A stretch of 27,131 nucleotides of DNA from JBOHSA01 sp050732995 (lineage in GTDB: Bacteria > Gemmatimonadota > Gemmatimonadetes > Gemmatimonadales > GWC2-71-9): the NCBI GenBank assembly GCA_050732995.1, contig JBOHSA010000012.1:1-27131 (forward strand), written 5' to 3'. The position numbers and the translations under genes were made by a program. This document shows, piece after piece, positions 7,718-15,270 of this stretch (positions are counted from its first letter, which is position 1; each line of letters opens with the position of its first letter). The notes under the pieces were generated by a model. The model saw nothing but the letters and a program-made list of their open reading frames with translations, did no database searches and was not told the origin of the DNA.

Positions 7718-8593
7718 ACCGGTAGAAAGTCTACCCAGCCGGCCTCGTTGGGCACCAAGCCCACCGTGCCCGTCACGTCGAACACGACCCGGCGGCTCGA
7801 CCCACCCGCGTGGATGGTCCGGCTAACCGTCCGGGTATGCGGGTCGACCACGTGAATGCGCCCGTTGCCGATGTATGCTGTGCTGACGTACAGCAGCCCA
7901 TCGGCCGGACTCCGGGCGATCCCGAACCCGCCGCCGCCGGGCAGGGTGAGGTTGCGGCCGATCTGGGTGCCGGAGACGAGATCCCAGAACTGCACGTAGC
8001 CGGCCTCGTTCGCGATGTAGAGTGTGTCGCGGCAAACGGAGAAGGCGAGCTTCTGGGGAATCCCTCCGACCCCGAACGTGCGGGCGACCGTGCGCGTACG
8101 AAGATTGAACTTGACCACCGTGCCGCCCCGCCAAGTGCTCGCGTACAATAGGGTGTCGCTCACCGCGAGACCGTTGGCGGTGCGGGGCACTCGAAAGGAC
8201 GTCACCAAGGGCTACGACGACCTCGAATGGGTCGCCCCGGACCGGAATGACGTCGATCTGCGTGTTGGTGGCGACGTTCACGACGCCGACGTTCTGGCTG
8301 AACTGGTTGGTGACGTAGGCCCAGGTCCCGGTCGAATTGAATGCGATCTCGGTCGGCACCGATCCGACCGGGACGGTCGTCCCAAACGATCTGGTCGGGA
8401 GGTTGGTGCGGCCGAGCCGAGCCGCTTGGACCAGCGTTATGTAGGCCACGCCGGCTGCGGAGATGGCCCCACCGTAGGGCCGACCGGCGAGCAGCACGCG
8501 GGTGACGGGCGTGGAGTCGTGAGCCGTGGCCCGGGCCCGAGCCGGCAGGACCGCGGCCCAGAGGGCAAGGGCTAGCGCACGAAATCCACCCAC
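7718..8593 (-). pseudogene. degenerate YVTN-type beta-propeller protein
   Basis: Two frames together spell one secreted propeller. From the GTG at 8593 there is a signal-peptide-like start (FRALALALWAAVLPARARA), then YVTN blades such as GTWAYVTNQFSQNVGVVNVAT, ending around VRGDPFEVVVALG. From about 8208 the next frame carries on with VTSFRVPRTANGLAVSDTLL, RDTLYIANEAGYVQFWD and VDPHTRTVSRTI. The join near 8205 needs a one-base shift and appears to lack part of a blade. At the end the protein reads NEAGWVDF and then runs on without a stop into the upstream part of the methyltransferase gene; the related tail at 8572-8625 stops two codons after the same motif. A sequencing or assembly error is the alternative to decay for the frameshift, but explains the missing stop less well. 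Confidence 0.65.
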
Positions 8594-8625
8594 CCGGCCT
8601 CGTTGGCAATCACCGCCTTAGTGCC
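8572..8625 (-). pseudogene. orphan C-terminal tail of a second beta-propeller gene
   Basis: Seventeen codons read GTKAVIANEAGWVDFVR and then TAG. They align with the C-terminal end of the neighbouring propeller gene, GTVGLVPNEAGWVDF, with similarity also at the DNA level over about 45 bases. The tail begins exactly at the stop codon of the GT2 gene, next to its G-rich repeat, and overlaps the likely start of the following propeller gene. No body of a propeller lies upstream. I read it as the remnant of a tandem copy lost by deletion; the family identity rests only on similarity within this window. Confidence 0.55.
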
Positions 8626-9656
8626 TAGTCCCCCCCCGCCCCCCCTACCCCCCCTACCCCCCCTACCCCTCCCATCCCCCGGCCCCGTTCCTCGCCTCCC
8701 AGGTCTCCCTGAGCCCGGAGCCGCTCCACCTCGCGCTGCAGGCCGCGCAGCTCTTCCCGCATCCCCGCCACCATTTCCCCCACGAACCCGAAGCCGAACA
8801 GTGACACACCCGAGATCACCAGGACCATGATGAGATCGAGCAGCGGGCGGAAGCCGAAGTGCAGCGGACCGAACCGCAACCAGAGCGCCACGATGCCGGC
8901 GACGAGTCCAAGGAGGAAGAGGATCGCCCCCGACACACCGAAGAACAGCATCGGCTTGCGCCCGAAGCGCAGCTGGAACCACACCGACAGGAGGTCGAGC
9001 ACGCCGACGGGGATCCGGCCCATGCCGAACTTGGACCGCCCCGCCCGCCGGGGATGCAGCGGCACGGGGCGCTCGGCGAGGCGGAACCCCTGCCCCGCCG
9101 CGATGACGACCATGAAGCGATGCCAGTCGGGCCGCGCCGGGATGGCGTCCATCACCTCGCGCCGGTAGGCCTTCACGGAATTGAGGTCGGAGACGCCGAC
9201 CCCGAACAGCCAGCGGCACAGCCCGTTGTACACCCAGGACACGAACCGTTTCTCGTAGTGTCCCTGCTTGGCGCCGGTGACCACGTCCGCTTCCCCCGCC
9301 AGGATCGGGGCCACGAGTCCGGGGATGTCGGACGGCAAGTACTGCAGGTCGGCGGGGTAGAACACGAGCACGCCGCCCCGGGCCGCTTCCGCGCCCGACT
9401 TCAGCGCGTCCGCGATGCCGCGCTGCGCGCGATGGCTGACGGCGCGCAGGAACGAGTGCTGCGCGGTGAGCCGGCGCAGCACCTCGGCCGTCCCGTCCTG
9501 GCTGCCGTCGTCGACGACCACCAGCTCGCAGGCGTAAGGCAGCGGGAGAAATGCTTCCCGCGCCTGGCGCACCAGCTCGGGCAGGTTCTCCGCCTCGTCC
9601 TTGGCGGGCACGAGCACGCTCACCGCCGGGGCCACCGCGAGTGTGGCGAGACTCAT
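8625..9656 (-). CDS. GT2-family membrane glycosyltransferase with Gly-rich tail
   Basis: This 343-residue protein has a cytoplasmic GT-A domain (VPAKDEAENLPELV at about 16-29, VVVDDGSQDGTAEV at 46-59, FYPADLQYLPSDI). Two membrane helices follow at about 235-260 and 270-295, the layout of GtrB/ArnC-like polyprenyl-phosphate sugar transferases. After the helices come a short coiled-coil-like helix (REELRGLQREVERLRAQ) and a 16-residue low-complexity tail of Gly-Gly-Val units encoded by a G-tract repeat. The tail length probably varies. It is last in the kds-lpt-rpoN operon: its ATG overlaps the rpoN stop as ATGA. It may attach a sugar to a lipid carrier for LPS decoration, but the sugar is unknown. 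Confidence 0.85.
   Translation of the reverse strand: MSLATLAVAPAVSVLVPAKDEAENLPELVRQAREAFLPLPYACELVVVDDGSQDGTAEVLRRLTAQHSFLRAVSHRAQRGIADALKSGAEAARGGVLVFYPADLQYLPSDIPGLVAPILAGEADVVTGAKQGHYEKRFVSWVYNGLCRWLFGVGVSDLNSVKAYRREVMDAIPARPDWHRFMVVIAAGQGFRLAERPVPLHPRRAGRSKFGMGRIPVGVLDLLSVWFQLRFGRKPMLFFGVSGAILFLLGLVAGIVALWLRFGPLHFGFRPLLDLIMVLVISGVSLFGFGFVGEMVAGMREELRGLQREVERLRAQGDLGGEERGRGMGGVGGVGGVGGAGGD
8630..8669 (-). repeat. G-tract tandem repeat (TAGGGGGGG units), G-quadruplex-prone
   Basis: On the minus strand, runs of 4, 7, 7, 7 and 8 G are separated by TA, TA, TA and a single C. The core is a 9-base unit, TA plus seven G, repeated three times. It codes for the Gly-Gly-Val tail of the GT2 protein and ends next to its stop codon. 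Four closely spaced long G runs meet the usual G-quadruplex pattern on the coding strand and mRNA, and such tracts are prone to slippage. Confidence 0.85.
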
Positions 9657-11140
9657 AGCCGTTTGCGCATTCGCGCCGGCAGGATGCTCAGCTGGTCGCG
9701 GTACTTCGCCACGGTGCGCCGGGCGATCTTCACGCCCTTGCGCGCAAACAGCTCCACGATCTGCTGGTCGGTGAGGGGGTTCTTCGGGTCTTCGTCCGCC
9801 ACGAGCTTCTGGATCTGGGCCTTGATGGCGCGCGCGCTGGCGTCCTCGCCCGTCGTGGTCGAGAGGCCGCTCGAGAAGAAGAACTTGAGGGGCAGCAGTC
9901 CGCGCGGGGTCTGGACGTACTTTTCGTTGGTCACCCGGCTGACCGTGCTCTCGTGCATGCTGATCACGTCGGCCACCTCGCGCAGGGTGAGCGGCTTCAG
10001 GTATTCGACACCCTTGTCGAAGAACTCGCGTTGGCGATCCACGATGAAGTTCATGACCTTGAGCATCGTCTGGCGGCGCTGCTCGATCGCCTGAATCATC
10101 CAGTGCGCGCTGTTCAGCCGCTGGCTGATGAACTCCTTGTTCTCGCCCTGGTACTGCTTCTTGTCGCGCGCGATGTCCTGGTACGTCTTGGAGATGCGGA
10201 GCCGCGGCAGGCCGGTGTCGTTCAGGAACACGTGGTACTTGTCATCGATCTTTTCGACGACGAGATCGGGCATGATGTACTGGTCGCCGGCCGTCGCGTA
10301 CTGCAGCCCGGGTTTGGGATCGAGCTTGGCCAGATCATCGGCCACCCGCTGCACTTCCGCCGGTTCGAGGCCGAAGCGCTTGCCTAGGTCGCTCCAGCGG
10401 TGCGCTTTGAGATCCTCCCAGGCGTCCTTCACCAGCCGGTACGCCAGGGTGTCGGTGCGCTTCTGCTCCTCGAGCTGCAGCAGCAGGCACTCGCGCAGGT
10501 CCCGGGCGCAGACGCCGGGCGGATCGAGCTTCTGCACGATGTGGAGCATCTGCTCGGCCTCGGCCAGGGTGTAGGGCTCCACCGTCGGCGCCCCCCCCCC
10601 CTCGTCCGCGCCGCTCTCGCCCGCCACCTGCTCGGCATGCGCCTGGATCACCTGGTTCACGCCGGCCACGATCTCCTCGAGCGTGGCGCCGAGGTAGCCG
10701 TCCTCGGCGATATTGCCCAGGAATTCCTCGGCCAGGAGCTGCTGGCGCGGCGTGAGGTCGAGCATCCGGATCTGCTCGCGCAAGTGGTCGCCCAGGTCTC
10801 GCGTCTCGACGGTGACGGGCTCCACGTATTCCCGCGCGTCGCTGAAGTCCAGCAGGCCCCCCCTCGACTCGGCGCCGTCGTCCAGCAGGATGCGCTCCCA
10901 GTCGGGCTCGTCGTCGCCGGCCTTCTCCTTCTCCGGCTTGTTCTCCTCGACGGCCGCCGTCGCGGTCTCGTCCTCCTCGGGCTCCACGAGCTCGAGGAAG
11001 GGATTCCCCAGCAGCTCCTGCTTCAGGTGCTGCTGGAGGTCGAGCAACGGCATGTACAGCAGGTCCATCGCCTGGTACAGGCGGGGATTGATCCGCAGGT
11101 CCTGCCGCAGCGCGGCGTGCTGGTGCAGGCCGGTCTTCAT
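9653..11140 (-). CDS. rpoN: RNA polymerase sigma-54 factor
   Basis: This 495-residue protein has all sigma-54 parts. Region I starts at TGLHQHAALRQDLRINPRLYQAMDLLYMPLLDLQQHLKQELLGNP (given in shorter form: LRINPRLYQAMDLLYMPL). An acidic region II follows, then the core-binding domain, the HTH (LREVADVISMHESTVSRVTN), and the RpoN box ARRTVAKYR at 473-481. It directs polymerase to -24/-12 promoters and needs an enhancer-binding ATPase; none is encoded in the window. Its ATG overlaps the lptB stop as ATGA, repeating the lptB-rpoN neighbourhood seen in many proteobacteria. An 11-G run in the coding strand encodes a Gly stretch at about residues 180-183, in a linker of variable length. Confidence 0.96.
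   Translation of the reverse strand: MKTGLHQHAALRQDLRINPRLYQAMDLLYMPLLDLQQHLKQELLGNPFLELVEPEEDETATAAVEENKPEKEKAGDDEPDWERILLDDGAESRGGLLDFSDAREYVEPVTVETRDLGDHLREQIRMLDLTPRQQLLAEEFLGNIAEDGYLGATLEEIVAGVNQVIQAHAEQVAGESGADEGGGAPTVEPYTLAEAEQMLHIVQKLDPPGVCARDLRECLLLQLEEQKRTDTLAYRLVKDAWEDLKAHRWSDLGKRFGLEPAEVQRVADDLAKLDPKPGLQYATAGDQYIMPDLVVEKIDDKYHVFLNDTGLPRLRISKTYQDIARDKKQYQGENKEFISQRLNSAHWMIQAIEQRRQTMLKVMNFIVDRQREFFDKGVEYLKPLTLREVADVISMHESTVSRVTNEKYVQTPRGLLPLKFFFSSGLSTTTGEDASARAIKAQIQKLVADEDPKNPLTDQQIVELFARKGVKIARRTVAKYRDQLSILPARMRKRL
10591..10601 (-). repeat. 11-base G homopolymer within rpoN
   Basis: Eleven consecutive G on the coding (minus) strand give the Gly run in DEGGGGAPT of sigma-54. The tract lies in a low-complexity linker. 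Loss or gain of one base would truncate the protein before its DNA-binding half. Confidence 0.9.
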
Positions 11141-12342
11141 GCCGCGGGCGACAGTCGTGCGCGCAGGCGCGCGGTCAGGGTGGGGCCGAGGTAGAGATCG
11201 GCCACGCGGTCGTCGAACACCAGGTCGCGCACCGTGCCGGCGACTTGTACCCGGCCTTCGAACATGATGTAGGCGCGGTCCACAATGTCGAGCGTTTGCT
11301 CCACGTTGTGGTCGGTGATCAGCACGCCGATCCCGCGGTGACGCAGGCCCGCCACGATGGTCTGGATGTCGTGCACCGCGATCGGGTCCACCCCGGCAAA
11401 GGGCTCGTCCAGGAGCATGAACTTGGGCTCGGTGACGAGGGCGCGGGTGATCTCGAGCCGGCGCCGCTCGCCGCCGGACAGCTGGTAGGCCTTCTGGCGC
11501 CGCAGGGGCTTGATGTCGAGCTCGTCCAGCAAGACCTCCAGGCGCCGCCGCCGTTCCGCCTCGGCGACGGGGAGCGTCTCGAGAATCGCCAGCACGTTCT
11601 CCTCGACCGACAGCTTGCGGAAGACGGACGGCTCCTGGGCCAGGTACCCGATGCCGGCGCGCGCCCGGCGATACATCGGCTCGCTCGTGATGTCCCGGCC
11701 GTCCAGCTCGATGCGGCCTTCCTCGGGGCGGATCAGCCCGGTGATCATGTAGAACGTGGTCGTCTTTCCCGCCCCGTTCGGGCCCAGCAGTCCGACGATC
11801 TCGCCCTGCTCGAGGCGCACCGTGACGTCGTTGACGACCCGCCGGCCCTTGTAGCTCTTGACCAGCCCAGCCGCCTCGAGCCGGCTGCCCCCGGTGACCT
11901 GTTGGTACTCGCCACTCACGGCTTCCGCGCGTGCGAGGGAGTGCTCCGCCGCGTCGAGCAAGCGCAGGGCGCCCCGGTCCGCCTCGTCCGACAGCCTCGT
12001 CCAGGCCTCCGGCGTGAACGCGACCGGCGCCTCGCTCCACAGCACGCCGGTCGGCATGACGACGATCTTGAGCATCGCAAGCCGCGGCAGGACGGAGTTC
12101 CCCAGGTTGGTGCGCGCCTCGTCCACGGACAGGCTCCCGCCACCCGCTTCGGGCAGGCTCGTGCCCTTGGCGTGGGCGCGGAGCTTGAGGAACTCCTCGC
12201 GGTAGGCGATCGCAAGCTCCCCGAACGTGGCGCGGCCTTGTGGGTCGGCGATCCGGGTCAGCGCGGCGGCCGCGAGGGCGAGCGAGGGATCCCGCGTCGC
12301 CAGGAGCTCAGTCAGGCCGGGCAAGGGCGCCGGGATCGTCAT
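11137..12342 (-). CDS. lptB: LPS export ABC transporter ATPase LptB with an extra N-terminal domain
   Basis: The C-terminal 250 residues are a complete LptB: Walker A GPNGAGKTT, Q-loop LAQEPSVFRKLSVEEN, signature LSGGERRRLEI, Walker B FMLLDEPFAGVD and switch TDHNVEQTLDIVDRAYI. With LptFG it powers extraction of LPS from the inner membrane. The open frame starts 141 codons earlier at the ATG at 12342, which overlaps the lptA stop as ATGA, giving 401 residues. The extra part (FGELAIAYREEFLKLRA, then SVLPRLAMLKIVVMPTGVLW, FTPEAWTRLSDEADRGALRLL) looks like a helix-rich, winged-helix-like domain that I cannot name. An internal GTG at 11919 would give a normal 260-residue LptB but has no clear ribosome binding site. 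The fused form fits the gene overlap better. The stop overlaps rpoN by ATGA. Confidence 0.9.
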   Translation of the reverse strand: MTIPAPLPGLTELLATRDPSLALAAAALTRIADPQGRATFGELAIAYREEFLKLRAHAKGTSLPEAGGGSLSVDEARTNLGNSVLPRLAMLKIVVMPTGVLWSEAPVAFTPEAWTRLSDEADRGALRLLDAAEHSLARAEAVSGEYQQVTGGSRLEAAGLVKSYKGRRVVNDVTVRLEQGEIVGLLGPNGAGKTTTFYMITGLIRPEEGRIELDGRDITSEPMYRRARAGIGYLAQEPSVFRKLSVEENVLAILETLPVAEAERRRRLEVLLDELDIKPLRRQKAYQLSGGERRRLEITRALVTEPKFMLLDEPFAGVDPIAVHDIQTIVAGLRHRGIGVLITDHNVEQTLDIVDRAYIMFEGRVQVAGTVRDLVFDDRVADLYLGPTLTARLRARLSPAA

Positions 12343-13667
12343 CGCAACGGGGGGAGGGGGGGAATCTTGGTGGTGTCGGGCGGCACTGGTGGCGGCGGTA
12401 CGGGCTCCAGGTGCACGCCGTCCGCCTTGCCGCTCACGACGACGCGGTCGATCTTGTCGCCCTTCAGCGCGATGGCGATCCGGGCGCCGCGCGAGTAGTT
12501 CAGCGAGGGTGGAGACCCACCGCCCGCGCTCCCGTTCGCGGCGTCGTACAAGTGCGTGAACGATCGGGCAGTGCCGCGGGCGACGAGATTCCGCAGCTCG
12601 AGGTCCGCGCCGGCGGAGGCGGAGGCCGGCTCGAAGGTGGCGATGACCGTATCGCCCGCGATCCAGTCCAGGTCGGCGGTCGCGGTGGTCGTGTCGCGGC
12701 GGGAGGTCGAGAAGGCGCGCCCGAAGGCGCGGATCTCCCGCAGCACCTCGTCGGGCGTGTCCAGGGCGAGTGAGTCGGCCTGGATGGTGTGCTCCGTCGA
12801 GATCGCGTGCGGGCGGGACGAGTCTCCCCACGCGAAGGCCTGCTGCAGCTTGCGGCGCAGGACGGCGAGGTGAATGGTGTCGGCCGTCAGGTGCCAGTCG
12901 TCGCCCGTCGCCTCCCCCGCCCCGAGCGCCTTGACCCGCTCGATCTCCCGACTCCGGAGCCCGAGCTCGATCCGGGTGCCGACCAGCGTGTACGGTTTTC
13001 CCGCCTTCCCCTCGACGCGCGGCTTGCCGACCAGGACGCCGAACCCTGCGGCTTCGTCCAGCGCCATCGAGTCGGCGCGCGCGGCGAGGTCGGAGCGGTC
13101 GATGGTGACGTTGCCTCCGCCCCACACCCGGTCGTTGCCCTTGAAGCGCACCCGGTCGCCGACGATCAGGTACGGCTCGGCGGCCGAATCGTCCTGAGCG
13201 CGATATTCGATGGTGGGGCGCGACGACGCGAACATCTCCATGGTATCGCGCACGCCTTTGGCCACGCGCCAGTAGGTGAGGTTCGGGCCTGTGAGCACGG
13301 AGCCGGTCTCCCGGTTCACGGCGACGACGTTGCGGTGGGCCTCGAGCCGCTCCTGGCGAAGGAAATAGGCCGCGGTGGTGGCGTCGAGCGTGAGCGCCGT
13401 GTCGCGGATATGCACGCGGCCCACCAGGTCGACGCGGCGGGCGGCGGCGTAGTAGGCGATGCTGTCGGCCGCCAGGGTGCTACCGGTGCCCTTGCAGTGC
13501 GCGAGCACCCCTCCCCCCGCGAAGCGGTTCGTATCGCCCGGCTGCGTAATGTTCTGGCGGTAGTACCCGCCGATCGAGTCGATGACGACCGTGCACGGCC
13601 GCCCGGCCGCTGTGGCGGTGTCGGCGGGTTGCTGGGCCAGGGCGAGAGCCGCCATGAGCACGATCAT
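12339..13667 (-). CDS. lptA: OstA/LptA-family LPS transport protein
   Basis: This 442-residue exported protein begins with a short hydrophobic signal (MIVLMAALALAQ). Repeated beta segments follow, of the type GGGVLAHCKGTGSTLAADSIAYYAAARRVDLVGRVHIRDTA (seen over about 50-90) and VWGGGNVTIDRSDLAARADSMAL. These are the jelly-roll OstA/LptA repeats that form the periplasmic LPS bridge. It is more than twice the length of E. coli LptA, with two OstA-like sections and a proline-rich end (EPVPPPPVPPDTTKIPPLPPLR), so it may be a larger LptA or combine LptA with LptD-N features. ATGA overlaps join it to lptC upstream and lptB downstream. The identity of the family is firm; the exact role in the bridge is inferred from position. 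Confidence 0.82.
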   Translation of the reverse strand: MIVLMAALALAQQPADTATAAGRPCTVVIDSIGGYYRQNITQPGDTNRFAGGGVLAHCKGTGSTLAADSIAYYAAARRVDLVGRVHIRDTALTLDATTAAYFLRQERLEAHRNVVAVNRETGSVLTGPNLTYWRVAKGVRDTMEMFASSRPTIEYRAQDDSAAEPYLIVGDRVRFKGNDRVWGGGNVTIDRSDLAARADSMALDEAAGFGVLVGKPRVEGKAGKPYTLVGTRIELGLRSREIERVKALGAGEATGDDWHLTADTIHLAVLRRKLQQAFAWGDSSRPHAISTEHTIQADSLALDTPDEVLREIRAFGRAFSTSRRDTTTATADLDWIAGDTVIATFEPASASAGADLELRNLVARGTARSFTHLYDAANGSAGGGSPPSLNYSRGARIAIALKGDKIDRVVVSGKADGVHLEPVPPPPVPPDTTKIPPLPPLR

Positions 13668-14293
13668 CGGTTGGGTAGGGTGAGCTGACCGCCCGTGCCG
13701 TGCGGGCGCTTGGCGACCAGGTTGCGGAACTCGGGATCCGACGTGAACCCCTCACCTTCGATATGCTGGCTCGGGGCGTTGAACACGAACGCCCGGTCGG
13801 ACGTCACCTCGTTCGGCGTTTGGCTGTAGCGCAGCACCTCGGTCGTCAATCGCCCGCCGTCGCTCTTCCGGATGACGACCACGCTCCCCCGTCCTTCCAT
13901 GTCGCCCGTGCGCCAGCGGTACGTGCCTTCGCGCGCCGTGAGCGTCGAGGACTCGACCCCGCGGGCGTCGTAGAAAGTCACGTGCACGGTACGCAGCTCG
14001 GCGGACTGGGTGGCCGAGAAGAAGTACGCGGTGTCGGCGCGCACGCGGGAGCGCGGGACGCCGTCCGCGGTGACGACGTGGCTCATGCCGAACAGGACCT
14101 GGTCGGCGCTGTCGGCCACGGTTTGGGTCGCCGTCGGGCGGATGCCGTCGTTGCAACCCCAGAGCGCCACCCCCGCAAATCCGTCCAACAGGAGCGTCAA
14201 ACAGATTCGTCGAACGGAAGCGTGCGTGCCAGTCCACATTTTTGTTCGACGCCATTGTTCGACGCTTCTGTTCGACGCCGCCTGTTGTGTCAC
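13664..14293 (-). CDS. lptC: LPS export protein LptC (lipoprotein-like form)
   Basis: The C-terminal 150 residues fit LptC: DQVLFGMSHVVTADGVPR, the ELRTVHVTFYDARG strand, and STLTAREGTYRWRTGDMEGRGSV typical of the family. It hands LPS from LptBFG to LptA. The N-terminus has a hydrophobic stretch ending in LWGC, a possible lipobox, so this LptC may be lipid-anchored rather than helix-anchored. Two starts compete. The GTG at 14293 overlaps the kdsD stop as GTGA and adds 18 residues encoded by 13-base repeats; the ATG at 14239 (191 residues) sits in the loop of a large predicted stem-loop and gives a more normal signal peptide. The overlap favours GTG and the signal peptide favours ATG. The stop overlaps the lptA start as ATGA. 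Confidence 0.8.
   Translation of the reverse strand: MTQQAASNRSVEQWRRTKMWTGTHASVRRICLTLLLDGFAGVALWGCNDGIRPTATQTVADSADQVLFGMSHVVTADGVPRSRVRADTAYFFSATQSAELRTVHVTFYDARGVESSTLTAREGTYRWRTGDMEGRGSVVVIRKSDGGRLTTEVLRYSQTPNEVTSDRAFVFNAPSQHIEGEGFTSDPEFRNLVAKRPHGTGGQLTLPNR
14194..14278. repeat. inverted 13-bp repeat arrays forming a stem-loop at the lptC start
   Basis: Three copies of TGTTCGACGC with a period of 13 bases start at 14243, 14256 and 14269 (+ strand). Degenerate copies in the opposite orientation lie at about 14174-14213. As a result, 14194-14215 and 14257-14278 are inverted repeats of 22 bases with 19 matches, separated by 41 bases. In the mRNA this is a long hairpin, with the candidate lptC ATG (14239) in its loop. 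Confidence 0.8.
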
Positions 14294-15270
14294 ACCGCCC
14301 CCGCCTTCATCAGGTCGTGCAGGTGCACCATGCCGACGACCTTGCGGCCGGTGTCGCCGTCCATCACCGGCAGCGCCATGATGCCGTGCTGCTCCATCCG
14401 GCGGACGGCCGCGCCCGCGAGCTCGTCGGGAGCGGCGGTCTTGGGGCTGCGGGTCATGACCTCTCCGACCGGGATATCCAGGAACCGGTCGGAGCGTTCC
14501 ATCAGGCGGGTGAGATCGCCCGCCGTGACGACGCCCGCCAGGGAGCCGCCCCTGTCCACCACCGCGACGGTGCCGCGCTTCTCGGCTAGCAGCACGACAC
14601 ATTCGCGCATGGGGCGGTCGGCGCTCAGGAGGGGGAGATCGCGCGTCAGCATCACATCGCGAACGCGCAGTAGGAGGTTCTTGCCCAGGGCGCCGCCGGG
14701 GTGCAGGGCGGCGAACGCCTCCCGGTTGAATCCCTTGACCTCGAGCAGGGTCACGGCGAGGGCGTCGCCCAGGGCCAGCGCGGCGGTCGTGCTTGCGGTC
14801 GGCGCGAGCGTCTCGGGACACGCCTCCTCGCGCACTCCGGCGTCCAGCACCACGCTGGCTTGGCGCGCCAGCACCGAGTCGGGCGCGCCGGTGACGGCAA
14901 TGATCGGGACGCCGAGCCGCTTGAGCTGCTCCACCAGGCCGAACAGCTCGTCGGAGGCGCCGCTCTTGGACAGGAGGACGGCGACGTCATCCCGGCCGAC
15001 GATGCCGAGGTCGCCGTGCAGCGAGTCCACGGGGTGCAGGAAGCTGGCCGGCGTGCCGGTGGAGGTGAAGGTCGCCGCGATCTTGCGGGCGATGAGGCCC
15101 GACTTACCCACTCCCGAGACGATCACCCGGCCCTTCGCGTCTTTCAGCAGCCCGATCGCGCGGGTGAAGGCATCGCCCAGGCGGGCGGCGACCTCCCGGA
15201 TGGCCTCGGCCTCGAGCGCCAGGACGCGCCGGCCGCGGTCAGCGAGGTCCGGTGGTCCGTTCGGCGACAT
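14290..15270 (-). CDS. kdsD: D-arabinose 5-phosphate isomerase
   Basis: It interconverts ribulose 5-phosphate and arabinose 5-phosphate, the first step to KDO. The 326-residue protein has an N-terminal SIS domain (VSGVGKSGLIARKIAATF, SLHGDLGIVGRDDVAVLLSKSG) and two C-terminal CBS repeats (VRDVMLTRDLPLL..., VGEVMTRSPKTAAPDELAG...), the standard KdsD/KpsF layout and length. The PVDSLHGDLG loop and the conserved ALGDALAVTLLE segment are present. The ATG at 15270 overlaps the end of kdsC by 32 bases; the stop overlaps a GTG of lptC. The CBS repeats usually bind a nucleotide-type regulator; none is shown here. Confidence 0.95.
   Translation of the reverse strand: MSPNGPPDLADRGRRVLALEAEAIREVAARLGDAFTRAIGLLKDAKGRVIVSGVGKSGLIARKIAATFTSTGTPASFLHPVDSLHGDLGIVGRDDVAVLLSKSGASDELFGLVEQLKRLGVPIIAVTGAPDSVLARQASVVLDAGVREEACPETLAPTASTTAALALGDALAVTLLEVKGFNREAFAALHPGGALGKNLLLRVRDVMLTRDLPLLSADRPMRECVVLLAEKRGTVAVVDRGGSLAGVVTAGDLTRLMERSDRFLDIPVGEVMTRSPKTAAPDELAGAAVRRMEQHGIMALPVMDGDTGRKVVGMVHLHDLMKAGAV

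Noticed and set aside
8644..8670. GGGTAGGG copies on the minus strand, matching the E. coli KOPS motif and pointing to the dif-like site
   Set aside because: They are a by-product of the G7-TA repeat, and another copy at 13673-13680 points the other way. No statement on FtsK guidance is possible from this window.
9653..12040. A 795-codon frame including rpoN
   Set aside because: The 300 codons upstream of 11140 are antisense-free shadow of lptB in another frame; sigma-54 homology begins at MKTGLHQH.
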